A DNA stretch of 64,000 bases, taken from assembly GCA_002471015.1 (NCBI GenBank), contig DKPB01000049.1, positions 6,022 through 70,021 of the forward strand, given 5' to 3'. The notes under the pieces were generated by a model that saw nothing but the letters and a program-made list of their open reading frames with translations, was not told where the DNA came from and made no database searches. This stretch comes from Stenotrophomonas sp. UBA7346 (GTDB lineage Bacteria > Pseudomonadota > Gammaproteobacteria > Xanthomonadales > Xanthomonadaceae). Shown here piece by piece: positions 55,047-64,000 of this stretch. The translations under genes were made by a program, and so were the position numbers. Position 1 is the first letter of the stretch; each line of letters starts with the position of its first letter.

Positions 55047-57518
55047 TCACGCAGTCGCTGGCGGTGGTTCGGTTGATGGCTCCGTCGCCGCCGTCGGCAA
55101 GCTGCGCACATGCACATCCTGCTGCGGGTAAGGGATTTCGATCCCGGCCTCCTGCAATGCTGCGTGTATGCGGGTGATGAGCTCGCTGCGGATGTTGAGC
55201 CAGTTGTCGTAATCGCGGGTCCAGGCGCGAACACTGAAATCAAGCGAACTGGCGCCGAAACCAACGAACAGCGCGGCGATGGCCGGCTCGCTCGCGATAC
55301 CGCTGGTTTGTCTGGCGCAATCGGAAAGCAGTGCCAGAACCTGCTGTGGGTCACTGCCATAGGCAACGCCGACATTCACTTCAATGCGCCGGTTGCGGTC
55401 GAGCAGGGTCCAGTTGACCAGCGGCTCGGACAACAGGGTGCCATTGGGTACCACCACGTCGGCGCCATCGAAGGTCTTGATGCGGGTGGAGCGCATGCCG
55501 ATGTCGCGCACGCGGCCGTTGATGGTGCCGACCTCCACCACGTCGCCGGGTTGGATCGGCCGCTCGAACATGAGGATCAGGCCGGAAACGAAGTTGTTGA
55601 CCACGTTCTGCAGGCCAAAACCAATGCCGACGCCCAGCGCGCCGAACAGCAGCGCCAGCTGGCTGCCTTTGAAGCCTGCGGCCGACAAGGCGATGATCAC
55701 GCCGAGCATCAGTACCGCATACGAGGCAAGCGAGGCGATGCTGTTGCCGATGCCGCGCGACATGTTGGCGCCGTGCTGGAGCATGTCCTGCAGCAGCAAG
55801 CGGGTTATCCGCGCGGCCCAGAAGGCAAGGGTGATTGCCGCGACGAAGGCCAGTACGTGGCCGAGCGACAGGCTGAATTCACCAATGGAGAATTCATGCG
55901 AGAGCAGCCTGCTCAGCAAGGCATAGACCGGCCGCAGGATGCGGAAGCTGTCCATCGCATAGACCACCCAGCCGATGACCGCGGCGAATATGCCCAGCCG
56001 GCCAAGCAGCGCCAACAGCGGCGGCGCATGATCACGGGTAAGCCGATAGCGTGCCAGGCTGGGCCGGCTCAGCAGCAGGTGCAACAGGCTCAACAGCACG
56101 GCGATGCCGACGTAGAGCAGCAGGCCAAAGTAGGCGCTGTCGATGATCGCGCTGGTCAGCATCTCCGCCAGCGTGAGGTTGCCGACAACATTGGCTGCAA
56201 GAGACACAGCGAACAAACCCTGGGCGGCCCATGCCGCCATGCGCAAGGCCTGCCCCGTGCGCCCGGTAGTACTGGCGTGGCCGCTACGGTAAGCCTGCCA
56301 TTGCACCAGTCCGGTCAGCAGCATGGCGACGATGGTCAGCGCCAGTGTGTAGTAGCGGAATGCGACATTGCTGGACAGGAAGAAGATGCCCAGGCCACCA
56401 AGCAGGTACAGCAATGATGCGGCCAAGGGCCAGTAGCCCAGCAATCGGCGGCTGCCCGGCGGCAGCAGTCGCAGCACGGGGATCAGCGCGAAGAGCATGC
56501 CTATCTGCAAGGTCAGCAAGGGAGCATCGGGCTCGATCGCCAGCATCACCATGGTCGACAGCAGCAGCCAGGTGGATACGGGCCGGGCCAGTACGCGTTG
56601 TGCGGCAGCTTCAAGGTTGCCGTTGGCGGGCGTCCGCCGACGGTAATGCCAGCCCCATAGCAATAGTGGGATCAGCAGTATCTGGATGCCGTGGAACAGG
56701 AACTGTGTGCGCCGGTGCTCGCTCACGTAGGCGCGGCTGAACTCCAGTTCGATCTGCAGGCCGGAGGCAAGGGCGTCGCTGGCTGCTGCGGGCTGATCAG
56801 GAGAGCTTGCATCAGCTCGCCATAGCGGTGGCGAATCTATCTGCAGCAATTGGTGGTCGAGGTAGGCAATGGCATCGGTGACAGCGACGTGGCCGGATTG
56901 CAGCCGGGTCTCCAGGGCATTGGCGCGCGCGCTCAATTCCATTTGCCGGGAAAGCGGTACAGCAAGTGCCTGCTCGGCTCGGGTGAGCAGTGTGATCAGC
57001 GCATCGATGCGGCTCAGCAGCACCGGCGGGATATCGCTGGGGTGTTCACGGGTGAGCTGCCAACTGGCGCGGCGCCGTGCCAGCTCTGCGGCGTCCGCGG
57101 CATACGGCTCGGTAGCGGTCTGCAGGGCATCACGCCAGCGTGCAAAACGCTTGCCGTCGAACTGCCAGTGTCGGTCAAGGCTCTCCAGGCGAATGATCGG
57201 GACCCTGCGCAGTTGCGTTGGTGACAAGGCTTGCCTGCGTTGGTCCACCGAGCGGGTGATCGCTTCCAGGCCTGGGCCCAGTGCGGCGGTGGGATCGGGC
57301 TGGCCGGCGCGATCGATCGCGGAGATGGCAAGACGCTCGTCGGTATCGGCACGGATCACGATCAGCGCGCTGTCGATGGGTTCCGGGGTGTTTGGCTTCG
57401 GCTGCGCAGCGGTCGGCGCTATGGCAGGGTCAGGCGGCGAGCCTGCCTGCGCGTAGGCGACATGGCAGCAGGCCACGGCGAAACAGAGCACAGCTGCGCG
57501 TAGCCAATGCATGGGCAT
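55047..57518 (-). CDS. Large MscS-type mechanosensitive channel with DUF3772-like periplasmic domain
   Basis: An 823-residue protein. Signal peptide (MHWLRAAVLCFAVACCHVAYAQA), a helical periplasmic region (about 30-275) similar to DUF3772, about eight accessory helices (280-520), then the MscS core: pore helix GSQLALLFGALGVGIGFGLQNVVNNFVSGL, the beta domain PIQPGDVVEVGTINGRVRDIGMRSTRI, and the C-terminal alpha-beta part (RIHAALQEAGIEIPYPQQDV). It would open under membrane tension to relieve osmotic stress, as MscK and YbiO do. Start at ATG 57518 or 57512; the longer open frame is not supported. Convergent with the MFS gene. Confidence 0.92.
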   Translation of the reverse strand: MPMHWLRAAVLCFAVACCHVAYAQAGSPPDPAIAPTAAQPKPNTPEPIDSALIVIRADTDERLAISAIDRAGQPDPTAALGPGLEAITRSVDQRRQALSPTQLRRVPIIRLESLDRHWQFDGKRFARWRDALQTATEPYAADAAELARRRASWQLTREHPSDIPPVLLSRIDALITLLTRAEQALAVPLSRQMELSARANALETRLQSGHVAVTDAIAYLDHQLLQIDSPPLWRADASSPDQPAAASDALASGLQIELEFSRAYVSEHRRTQFLFHGIQILLIPLLLWGWHYRRRTPANGNLEAAAQRVLARPVSTWLLLSTMVMLAIEPDAPLLTLQIGMLFALIPVLRLLPPGSRRLLGYWPLAASLLYLLGGLGIFFLSSNVAFRYYTLALTIVAMLLTGLVQWQAYRSGHASTTGRTGQALRMAAWAAQGLFAVSLAANVVGNLTLAEMLTSAIIDSAYFGLLLYVGIAVLLSLLHLLLSRPSLARYRLTRDHAPPLLALLGRLGIFAAVIGWVVYAMDSFRILRPVYALLSRLLSHEFSIGEFSLSLGHVLAFVAAITLAFWAARITRLLLQDMLQHGANMSRGIGNSIASLASYAVLMLGVIIALSAAGFKGSQLALLFGALGVGIGFGLQNVVNNFVSGLILMFERPIQPGDVVEVGTINGRVRDIGMRSTRIKTFDGADVVVPNGTLLSEPLVNWTLLDRNRRIEVNVGVAYGSDPQQVLALLSDCARQTSGIASEPAIAALFVGFGASSLDFSVRAWTRDYDNWLNIRSELITRIHAALQEAGIEIPYPQQDVHVRSLPTAATEPSTEPPPATA

Positions 57519-57783
57519 TCCCGAGGGGTGGACGCTCTTGTCCGCGTCGCGGCAGTGTCGCACAGGGGCGGTTTGGGTGGAGTGGCAGACGCCCGGGAGC
57601 GCGCGCTGGCTGCATCGGCCTGTGCGCTGCCGGCGCTGCAGCGCTCGCCTCCGCGGCCATTGCCGGCGCAAGGGGAGGTGGGCGTGACCTTCGGCGGGTC
57701 CCGCGACACGTGCTGATCCTTTAACCTCCAAGGTTGCGCCGCGCCACCTTGTGCGGCCTTTCCCTGTTTGGCCGGAGATGTCC

Positions 57784-59877
57784 ATGTCGTTTTCCAAGCT
57801 CGTCCCGTTGTCCCTGACGGTTGCAATCGCCGCCTCGCTCGCCGCCTGCGGCAAGACCGAAGCGCCTGCCGCGCCGGCTGCCGAAGCCCAGGCCGCGTTT
57901 GACCAGTCGCAGCTCAAGACCCAGCTGATCTCGCTCAACGCCGCCGATCTGGATCCGGCCGTGCAGGCGTGCGCCGACCTCAACGGCTTCGTCAACAGCA
58001 AGTGGCTCAAGGCCAATCCGGTGCCGGGCGACCAGACCACCTGGGGCAGCTTCGAGATCCTGCGTGAGCGCTCGCTGGAGGTGCAGCACGCGCTGGTCCA
58101 GCAGGCTGCCGCTGGCAAGGCCGCAGCCGGTTCCAACGAAGCCAAGATCGGCGACATCTGGAAGACCGGCTCGGACGAGGCGGCCATCGAGGCGGCCGGC
58201 ATCAAGCCGCTGCAGCCGGAACTGGACAAGATCGCCGCGCTGAACGACAGCGCCGCCATCACCGGCTACCTGCGTGATGCCTATGCGCAGGGCAATGGCT
58301 TCCTGTTCTCGCTGTACGCCAGCCCGGACTTCAAGGATTCGGCCAACGTCATCGCCTATGTCGGCCAGGGCGGCCTGGGCTTGCCGGAAAAGGGCTATTA
58401 CTTCGACGAATCGCAGGCCAAGATCCGCGAGGCCTATGTGGCCTACATCGAGCAGCTGCTGACACTGTCCGGTGTCGATGCCGCGCAGGCCAAGCAGCAG
58501 GCCAAGGCGGTGATGGATTTCGAAACCCGCCTGGCCAAGGCCTCGCTGTCGCGTATCGAACTGCGTGACCCGGCCAAGCGCTACAACCCGGTCAGCGCCG
58601 CCGATGCCGACAAGCAGACCCCGAACTTCAGCTGGAGCGCGCTGTTCGACACCTTGCAGATCCCGGCCAAGGACAAGTTCTCGCTGGCCCAGCCGGGCTT
58701 CTTCAACGAGCTGAACACCATGCTGGCCGACGTGCCGGCGACCACCTGGCAGGCCTACCTGCGTTTCCACACCGTGGACAACGCCGCACCGTACCTGAGC
58801 AAGAACTTCGAGCAGGCCAACTTCGACTTCTTCAGCAAGACCCTGCGCGGCCAGCAGGAAATGCAGCCGCGCTGGAAGCGCGTGCTGGATTCGGTGAATG
58901 GCTCGATGGGCGAGGCGCTGGGCCAGCTGTATGTGGACGCGGTGTTCCCGGCCGAATCCAAGGTGGCCATGCAGCACCTGGTGGAGAATCTGTCGGTCGC
59001 GCTCAAGGCGCGCCTGGAAGGCCTGCCGTGGATGGGCGAGGACACCAAGAAGAAGGCGCTGGAGAAGTGGGCCAGCTTCACCCCGAAGATCGGTTACCCG
59101 GACAAGTGGCGTGATTTCTCCGGCCTGACCACCAATAGCGACAGCTACCTGGGCAATATGCAGGCCGCGCAGGCGTTCAACTACCGCTACATGCTGGCCA
59201 AGATCGGCAAGCCGGTGGACAAGACCGAGTGGGGCATGACCCCGCAGACGGTGAATGCCTATTACAACGCGACCAAGAACGAGATCGTGTTCCCGGCCGC
59301 CATCCTGCAGCCGCCGTTCTTTGATGCCAAGGCCGATCCGGCGCTCAATTACGGTGGCATTGGTGCGGTGATCGGCCACGAGATGATGCACGGCTACGAC
59401 GACTCGGGCAGCCAGTTCGCCGCCAACGGCAACTTCGACAACTGGTGGACCGATGCTGATCGCACCGCGTTCAACAGCCGTACCGACCAGCTGGTGGCGC
59501 AGTTCGACGGCTATGAGTCGCTGCCGGGTGTGAACGTCAAGGGCAAGCTGACCCTGGGCGAGAACATCGGTGACCTGGGCGGTCTGACGGTTGCCTACGA
59601 CGCCCTGCAGATGGCGCTGAAGGAAGACCCGAAGGCCAATGTGCCGGTTGATGGCTACAGCCAGGACCAGCGCTTCTTCATGAACTGGGCCACCGTGTGG
59701 CGCCGCAACTTCACCGATGGCGAGCTGCGCGTGCGTCTGAACACCGATCCGCATGCGCCGGCCAACTTCCGTGCCAACGGCGCGCCGTCCAACATGCCGT
59801 CCTATGCCGCTGCGTTCCAGTGCAAGGCCGGCGATGCGATGGTGCGTGGTGACGACAAGCGGGTTGTGATCTGGTGA
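57784..59877 (+). CDS. pepO: M13 family zinc metallopeptidase (PepO/neprilysin-like), lipoprotein
   Basis: A 697-residue exported peptidase. Lipoprotein signal MSFSKLVPLSLTVAIAASLAAC is followed by the M13 N-terminal domain (CADLNGFVNSKWLKANPVPGD) and the catalytic C-terminal domain with VIGHEMMHGYDDSG (HExxH near 534-538), ENIGDLGGLTVAYDAL (third ligand Glu) and VNAYYNATKNEIVFPAAILQ. M13 enzymes cut small peptides. The C-terminal CxxW of most members reads VVIW here, so the usual disulfide Cys is absent. ATG 57784 is chosen over 57778 because GGAG lies six bases upstream. Confidence 0.95.
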   Translation: MSFSKLVPLSLTVAIAASLAACGKTEAPAAPAAEAQAAFDQSQLKTQLISLNAADLDPAVQACADLNGFVNSKWLKANPVPGDQTTWGSFEILRERSLEVQHALVQQAAAGKAAAGSNEAKIGDIWKTGSDEAAIEAAGIKPLQPELDKIAALNDSAAITGYLRDAYAQGNGFLFSLYASPDFKDSANVIAYVGQGGLGLPEKGYYFDESQAKIREAYVAYIEQLLTLSGVDAAQAKQQAKAVMDFETRLAKASLSRIELRDPAKRYNPVSAADADKQTPNFSWSALFDTLQIPAKDKFSLAQPGFFNELNTMLADVPATTWQAYLRFHTVDNAAPYLSKNFEQANFDFFSKTLRGQQEMQPRWKRVLDSVNGSMGEALGQLYVDAVFPAESKVAMQHLVENLSVALKARLEGLPWMGEDTKKKALEKWASFTPKIGYPDKWRDFSGLTTNSDSYLGNMQAAQAFNYRYMLAKIGKPVDKTEWGMTPQTVNAYYNATKNEIVFPAAILQPPFFDAKADPALNYGGIGAVIGHEMMHGYDDSGSQFAANGNFDNWWTDADRTAFNSRTDQLVAQFDGYESLPGVNVKGKLTLGENIGDLGGLTVAYDALQMALKEDPKANVPVDGYSQDQRFFMNWATVWRRNFTDGELRVRLNTDPHAPANFRANGAPSNMPSYAAAFQCKAGDAMVRGDDKRVVIW

Positions 59878-59901
59878 TTGCTGCCTGATCGTGTGTGAGG
59901 A

Positions 59902-59933
59902 AGAGCCCGGCATTGCCGGGCTCTTCTTTTTCC
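59902..59933 (+). terminator. Rho-independent terminator of the M13 peptidase gene
   Basis: A 10-base-pair stem (59902-59911 with 59915-59924) and a 3-nt loop, followed by TCTTTTTCC. It lies 25 bp after the stop. Confidence 0.88.
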
Positions 59934-60191
59934 GTTCTGGTTTTTCTCTGCCCTCATCATGTTGCTTCAGCTTCCGGCTGCTGCGTCGGCTTTGGCTTCT
60001 GTTCTTTGCTTCCTTGCTGTGTGGTCCCTGCCGTGAATAAGGCGGGGATCGCTCTGGCCGGTTCCATTTCTCCTGTTGCTGCTATGAGGCCGGGTCGCTC
60101 CCGGCAGTGACGGCGTAGCGGCAATCACGACACCTACCGGCAGGGCCGGAGAGCCGGATACTGAACACGCGCCGCGCACCCCCGCCATGCT
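59934..60191. other. Pyrimidine-rich intergenic DNA
   Basis: Between the peptidase and the cardiolipin synthase. The part at 59935-60025 is a run of TTGCTTC, GGCTTTGGCTTCTG and CTTTGCTTCCTTGC blocks, low in complexity and unlike the neighbouring genes; similar pyrimidine tracts are common between genes in Xanthomonadaceae. A small open frame through it has no domain or ribosome binding site and is not called. Confidence 0.45.
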
Positions 60192-60221
60192 ATGAATGGC
60201 TGCAGTTCCCGCCAGGTCTGC

Positions 60222-61739
60222 ATGATGGGTTTTCCACCAGCTACGGATTGGTTGCACGCACCGCTGCAGGCTGGCATGGCGGTGGTGATCTTCGTCGCGC
60301 ATCTGTTGACCGCCGCGCGCGCACTTACCCGGCCCAACCGGGCACCCGCGTCCCGCGCGGCATGGGTGGCGGTGATCATGCTGGCACCGATGGCGGGCAT
60401 GATCGCGTACCTGCTGTTGGGTGAAACCAGCATTGGACGCTCACGCTTGCGGCGCCTGCAGCGGGTGCGGCAGAGCATGACGCAGATGGAGGATGGCGGT
60501 CCACGGCGCGCCCCGGCAATGACGCCGCAGATGCAGGAAGACAATGTTGCCGCACTGTTCTCGATGGCGCAGGCCATCAACGGCTTCAGCGCAGCGGCCG
60601 GCAATCACATCGTCCTGTTGGGGGCAGAGCATCCGCTTGCCGACCCCACCATGGACTGCCGCGCTGCCATCGACCGGCTGGTGGCAGACATAGGGCAGGC
60701 CAGTGAGAGCGTGCACATCGCTTTCTACATCTGGCTGGACGACGGTGCCGGCGGCCGGGTTGCCGATGCAGTGGCCGCTGCCGCACGCCGTGGCGTGGCT
60801 TGCCGGGTGATGGTGGATGCGCTGGGTTCGCGTGGCTTCGTCAAGGGGCCGCGCTGGCAGCAGCTGCGGCAGGCCGGTGTGCGCCAGCTGGTGACGTTGG
60901 ACGACATCAATCGCTTGCAGCACATCGCCTTCAGCCGCATGGACCTGCGCGACCACCGCAAGATCGTGGTCATCGACAACCGCATTGCGTTCTGCGGCAG
61001 CCAGAACTGTGCTGACCCGGAGTTCCGGGTGAAGCCTGCATTCGCGCCGTGGATCGATCTGCTGTTGCGCTGCGAAGGCCCGGTGGTGCGGCAGATGCAG
61101 TACTTGTTCCTGAGCGGCTGGATACCCGAATCCGGCGAGGTCGGGCTGGACGGCTACGCGGCGACCGGGGGCGCCATGGTGGGCGAGGGCAGCGCCACCG
61201 CGATTGCTTTCGAGACCGGGCCGATCACCCGCCACAATGCGATGGCCGATATGTTCGTGGCCTGCATCTATGCCGCGCGCCGCGAGCTGGTGATCTCCAC
61301 ACCGTATTTCGTGCCGGACGAATCCCTGCTGCGGGCCTTGTGCGCCGCGCCCCGCCGTGGCGTGGCGACGCGGGTGATCTTTCCTGCCCGCAATGATTCA
61401 TGGTTGGTCGGGCAAAGCAGCCGCAGCACCTATGCCGATCTGCTGCAGTGTGGGGTGGAGGTGTTCGAGTATCCGCTGGGCCTGCTGCACGCCAAGTCCC
61501 TGACCCTGGATGGCGCAGTGGCATTGGTGGGGTCGGCCAACATGGACCGCCGCAGCCTGGAGCTGAATTTCGAGAACAACCTGCTGATCGCAGACATGCA
61601 GGCGGTGATGGCCATCCGCCAGCGTCAACAGAGGTACCTGGATGCGTCGGCGCCGCTGGCCCTGCAGCAGGTGCAGGCATGGCCATTCCATAGCCGGCTG
61701 ACCCAGAACGCCGTGGCGATGATGTCGCCGGTGCTCTAG
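60222..61739 (+). CDS. cls: Cardiolipin synthase (phospholipase D family)
   Basis: An inner-membrane enzyme of 505 residues that joins two phosphatidylglycerols (ClsA type) to make cardiolipin. Two N-terminal helices (AGMAVVIFVAHLLTAARAL, AWVAVIMLAPMAGMIAYLLLG) precede two HKD motifs: DHRKIVVIDNRIAFCGSQN (His near 245) and HAKSLTLDGAVALVGSANMD (His near 423). VHIAFYIWLDDGAGGRVADAV is family-typical. ATG 60222 or 60225 seems the start, with an AGG just upstream; an ATG at 60192 would add ten residues. Confidence 0.93.
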   Translation: MMGFPPATDWLHAPLQAGMAVVIFVAHLLTAARALTRPNRAPASRAAWVAVIMLAPMAGMIAYLLLGETSIGRSRLRRLQRVRQSMTQMEDGGPRRAPAMTPQMQEDNVAALFSMAQAINGFSAAAGNHIVLLGAEHPLADPTMDCRAAIDRLVADIGQASESVHIAFYIWLDDGAGGRVADAVAAAARRGVACRVMVDALGSRGFVKGPRWQQLRQAGVRQLVTLDDINRLQHIAFSRMDLRDHRKIVVIDNRIAFCGSQNCADPEFRVKPAFAPWIDLLLRCEGPVVRQMQYLFLSGWIPESGEVGLDGYAATGGAMVGEGSATAIAFETGPITRHNAMADMFVACIYAARRELVISTPYFVPDESLLRALCAAPRRGVATRVIFPARNDSWLVGQSSRSTYADLLQCGVEVFEYPLGLLHAKSLTLDGAVALVGSANMDRRSLELNFENNLLIADMQAVMAIRQRQQRYLDASAPLALQQVQAWPFHSRLTQNAVAMMSPVL

Positions 61740-62353
61740 GCAGTGTTGCTGGTATCGCGCAGCAGGCCCATGAACTCGCCGAACAGGCGCGGATCGACCA
61801 GTTTGCCGCGCTGCGCGGCGAGGATCTCGATCGTACGTTGGGTCGACATCGGCCCGCGGTAGGGGCGCTCGGACGTCATCGCATCGAAACCGTCAACCAG
61901 GGTGAGGATGCGCGATTCCAGCGGAATCTCCTCACCCTGCAACCCGTGTGGATAGCCGCTGCCGTCCCAGGCCTCGTGGTGGTGGCGGATCAGTTTGGCC
62001 ACGGCCAGTGCATCGCTGCGTCCGGTGGCGGTGAACAGGCGTGCGCCGCGTTCGGGGTGGCTGCGCATCACCGACATGCGCGAGTCGTCCAGCTTGCCTG
62101 GGTGCAGCAGCACGTCGTCACGGATGCCGATCTTGCCGACGTCGTGGAAGCGCGCAGCCAGCACCAGGTGGCCCAGCCGCTCCTCGTCCAGGTCACAGCG
62201 CTGGCCAAGCGCCTGGGCCAGCTGCGAGACGCGGTCGCAATGGTGGTCGGTGTAGCTGTCGCGCTGGTCCAGGGCGACAGCCAATACATCGATGGCGCAG
62301 GAGCTGTCTTTCGGTGGGAGAGAAAGCCCTACGGGAGTGGAGATGGACGACAT
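61736..62353 (-). CDS. Stand-alone HD-GYP domain phosphodiesterase
   Basis: A 205-residue protein that is nothing but an HD-GYP domain: HDVGKIGIRDDVLLHPGKLD (about 71-90), LIRHHHEAWDGSGYPHGLQGEEIPL (the GYP motif) and LTLVDGFDAMTSERPYRG. HD-GYP enzymes break down cyclic-di-GMP. It lacks receiver, PAS or other sensor domains, so it may be controlled by a partner protein. The usual metal-binding His and Asp seem intact. The stop codons of this gene and cls overlap on opposite strands. Confidence 0.9.
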   Translation of the reverse strand: MSSISTPVGLSLPPKDSSCAIDVLAVALDQRDSYTDHHCDRVSQLAQALGQRCDLDEERLGHLVLAARFHDVGKIGIRDDVLLHPGKLDDSRMSVMRSHPERGARLFTATGRSDALAVAKLIRHHHEAWDGSGYPHGLQGEEIPLESRILTLVDGFDAMTSERPYRGPMSTQRTIEILAAQRGKLVDPRLFGEFMGLLRDTSNTA

Positions 62354-62446
62354 GATCACGGAGCCGTGGGGGCGGCTGCGTACGTAAGAGGGGGCGCCAT
62401 TTTCCTTGCACGGCCCTTTTCACGCAAATTTCACGCCGTCTTCGAT

Positions 62447-64000
62447 TCAGGAACGCCCCGGGTGCAGGGTGGTCAGCAGGGCACGCGCTGCGTTGAAGCG
62501 GTCCGCGCTTTCCGGCAGCGGATGCTTGATGCGCAGCTTGTCCGGGCCATCCATCTGGTACAGCTTGGGCTGCTTCTGGATCAGCTGGATCACCGCCATC
62601 GGGTCGATGTTGGGCTTGGACTCGAACACGATGCGGCCGCCATTCTCGCCCAGCTCCAGCTTGCGGATGCCCAGCATGTTGGCCTGCAGCTTGAGTTCGG
62701 CGATGGCGAACAGGTGCTTCACCGGGTCCGGCAGCAGGCCGAAACGATCGATCATTTCAACCTGCAGTTCACGCAGGGCCTCACTGTCGCGCGCGCTGGA
62801 GATGCGTTTGTACAAGGTCAGGCGGGTATGCACGTCAGGCAGGTAGTCCTCCGGGATCAGTGCCGGCACATGTAGCTCGACCTCGGCACCGCGTGCTTCC
62901 TCACCGGCGTCCAGGTCCGGCAGCTTGCCGGACTTGATCGAGCGCACCGCGCGTTCCAGCAACTCGGTATACAGGCTGAAACCGACTTCGGCCATCTGCC
63001 CGCTCTGGTCCTCGCCCAGCAGTTCGCCCGCGCCACGGATCTCAAGATCGTGGGTGGCAAGGGTGAAGCCGGCACCCAGCTCGTCCATCGAGGCGATGGC
63101 ATCCAGGCGCTTCTGTGCGTCCGGCGTGATCGAGCGTTTGTCCGGCACCAGCAGGTAGGCATACGCACGGTGATGCGAACGACCAACGCGGCCACGCAGC
63201 TGATGCAGCTGCGCAAGACCAAAGCGGTCGGCGCGGTTGATGATGATGGTGTTGGCGTTGGGGATGTCGATGCCCGATTCGATGATGGTGCTGGCCAGCA
63301 GTACGTTGAAGCGCTGCTTCTGGAAATCCAGCATCACCTGTTCCAGCTCGCGCTCCGGCATCTGTCCGTGGGCCATGCCGATGCGTGCCTCGGGCACCAG
63401 TTCGGACAGCTCGCGCTGCATCCGGCCCATGCTTTCCACATCGTTGTGCAGGAAATACAGCTGGCCGCCACGTGACAGTTCACGCTGGAACGCCTCGCGC
63501 AGCTGCGCATTGTCCCAAGCGGTGACAAAGGTCTTCACCGCCAGTCGGTTCGGCGGCGGTGTGGCGATGATCGACAGATCACGCAGCCCGGCCATGGCCA
63601 TGTTCAAAGTGCGCGGGATTGGCGTGGCGGTCAGGGTCAGCAGGTGCACGTTGGCGCGCATCGCCTTCAGCGCTTCTTTCTGGCGCACGCCAAAGCGCTG
63701 TTCTTCATCGACGATGACCAGGCCCAGGTCCTTGAACTTCACATCCGGCTGCAACAGCCGGTGCGTGCCGATGATCACATCGATCGTGCCTTCGGCCACC
63801 TTGTCGAGCTCGGCCTTGATTTCCTTGCTTGTCTTGAAGCGCGACAGCACTTCCACGCGCAGCGGATAATCGGCGAAACGGTCGCGGAAGTTGCGGTAGT
63901 GCTGCTCGGCCAACAGCGTGGTCGGCACCAGCACCGCCACCTGCTTGCCACCGGAGGCCGCGGCAAAAGCCGCACGCACGGCGACTTCGGTCTTGCCGAA
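62447..64000 (-). CDS. mfd: Transcription-repair coupling factor Mfd (partial, N-terminus outside window)
   Basis: The C-terminal 517 residues of Mfd, reading leftward from the window edge. Mfd removes stalled RNA polymerase and recruits UvrA to the lesion. Visible parts: the rest of helicase motif I (FGKTEVAVRAAF), the DEEQ box (LVIVDEEQRFGVRQKEALK), TLTATPIPRTLNMAM, the TRG motif region and the second RecA lobe with ASTIIESGIDIPNANTIIINRADRFGLAQLHQLRGRVGRS. The C-terminal D7 domain that binds UvrA is complete (LKLQANMLGIRKLELGENGG). With uvrA at 22-25 kb it completes the transcription-coupled repair theme. Confidence 0.96.
   Translation of the reverse strand, partial: FGKTEVAVRAAFAAASGGKQVAVLVPTTLLAEQHYRNFRDRFADYPLRVEVLSRFKTSKEIKAELDKVAEGTIDVIIGTHRLLQPDVKFKDLGLVIVDEEQRFGVRQKEALKAMRANVHLLTLTATPIPRTLNMAMAGLRDLSIIATPPPNRLAVKTFVTAWDNAQLREAFQRELSRGGQLYFLHNDVESMGRMQRELSELVPEARIGMAHGQMPERELEQVMLDFQKQRFNVLLASTIIESGIDIPNANTIIINRADRFGLAQLHQLRGRVGRSHHRAYAYLLVPDKRSITPDAQKRLDAIASMDELGAGFTLATHDLEIRGAGELLGEDQSGQMAEVGFSLYTELLERAVRSIKSGKLPDLDAGEEARGAEVELHVPALIPEDYLPDVHTRLTLYKRISSARDSEALRELQVEMIDRFGLLPDPVKHLFAIAELKLQANMLGIRKLELGENGGRIVFESKPNIDPMAVIQLIQKQPKLYQMDGPDKLRIKHPLPESADRFNAARALLTTLHPGRS

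Noticed and set aside
57721..59913. A 730-residue minus-strand frame opposite the M13 peptidase gene
   Set aside because: Same antisense artefact; its composition is Leu/Gly/Val/Arg-rich without motifs, while the plus strand has an intact zinc peptidase.
59895..60110. A small 71-residue frame between the peptidase and cardiolipin synthase
   Set aside because: It begins at the peptidase terminator and runs through low-complexity pyrimidine DNA without a domain.

Overview
The window looks like a chromosomal segment of a GC-rich gammaproteobacterium of the Xanthomonadaceae, most likely Stenotrophomonas. Three things point there: the conserved block uvrA, rplU, rpmA, obgE, rpsT, murJ, ribF, ileS, lspA, ispH; frequent GTG starts; and many short palindromes that start with GTAG, which match the SMAG (REP-type) elements described in Stenotrophomonas maltophilia. 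I see no tRNA, rRNA, CRISPR array, insertion sequence, prophage or integrase. The genus is inferred, because no database was searched.

Layout. 0-5 kb: a partial GNAT acetyltransferase, a DesK/LiaS-like two-component pair, an SRPBCC/GyrI-like membrane protein, a DUF423 protein and an AlkA-type glycosylase. 5.0-5.6 kb: a SMAG array. 5.6-11.3 kb, minus strand: an FAD-dependent lipoprotein oxidase, a VanY-like carboxypeptidase, a PH-like membrane protein, a DUF3887-alpha/beta hydrolase, then DUF4177, a ribbon-helix-helix protein, a small membrane protein and an SPFH protein, all tightly packed. 11.4-20.4 kb: purT, a nuclease-like lipoprotein, bpt, a five-EF-hand protein, an ECF-type sigma factor fused to a membrane domain, a DUF2007-like protein, tesB, minisatellites, an enoyl-CoA hydratase and a PCuAC copper chaperone. 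20.4-25.5 kb: an AraC/AhpD-like divergent pair, a 4HBT thioesterase and uvrA.

25.7-35.2 kb is the housekeeping core: ribosomal proteins and ObgE, S20 on the opposite strand, then MurJ, RibF, IleS, LspA and IspH. It covers translation, ribosome assembly, lipid II flipping, flavin synthesis, lipoprotein processing and isoprenoid synthesis. 35.3-35.8 kb is a second SMAG array with a period of about 102 bp. 35.8-45.6 kb: cstA with its small partner ybdD, two pirins flanking a GTG-start secreted protein and aqpZ, gpmA, a membrane-bound XRE regulator, an esterase lipoprotein and an AraC regulator. 45.65-47.3 kb: a serine beta-lactamase-family gene broken by a frameshift. 47.3-49.9 kb: a Roadblock protein and an AraC/Fsr-like efflux pair whose start codons overlap head to head. 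49.9-52.7 kb: an arsenic cluster (acr3, arsC, arsR / arsH). 52.9-64 kb: a DeoR regulator with an MFS transporter, a large MscS-type channel, an M13 peptidase, a cardiolipin synthase, an HD-GYP protein and the C-terminal half of mfd.

No large unknown system stands out. The best candidates for new biology are the SPFH/ribbon-helix-helix/DUF4177 operon with paired GATATC palindromes one helical turn apart, the sigma factor with its own membrane domain, the AraC/Fsr pair with no intergenic space, and the composite SMAG and minisatellite arrays. Start codons were re-chosen wherever the longest reading frame ran into a neighbour or lacked a ribosome binding site.
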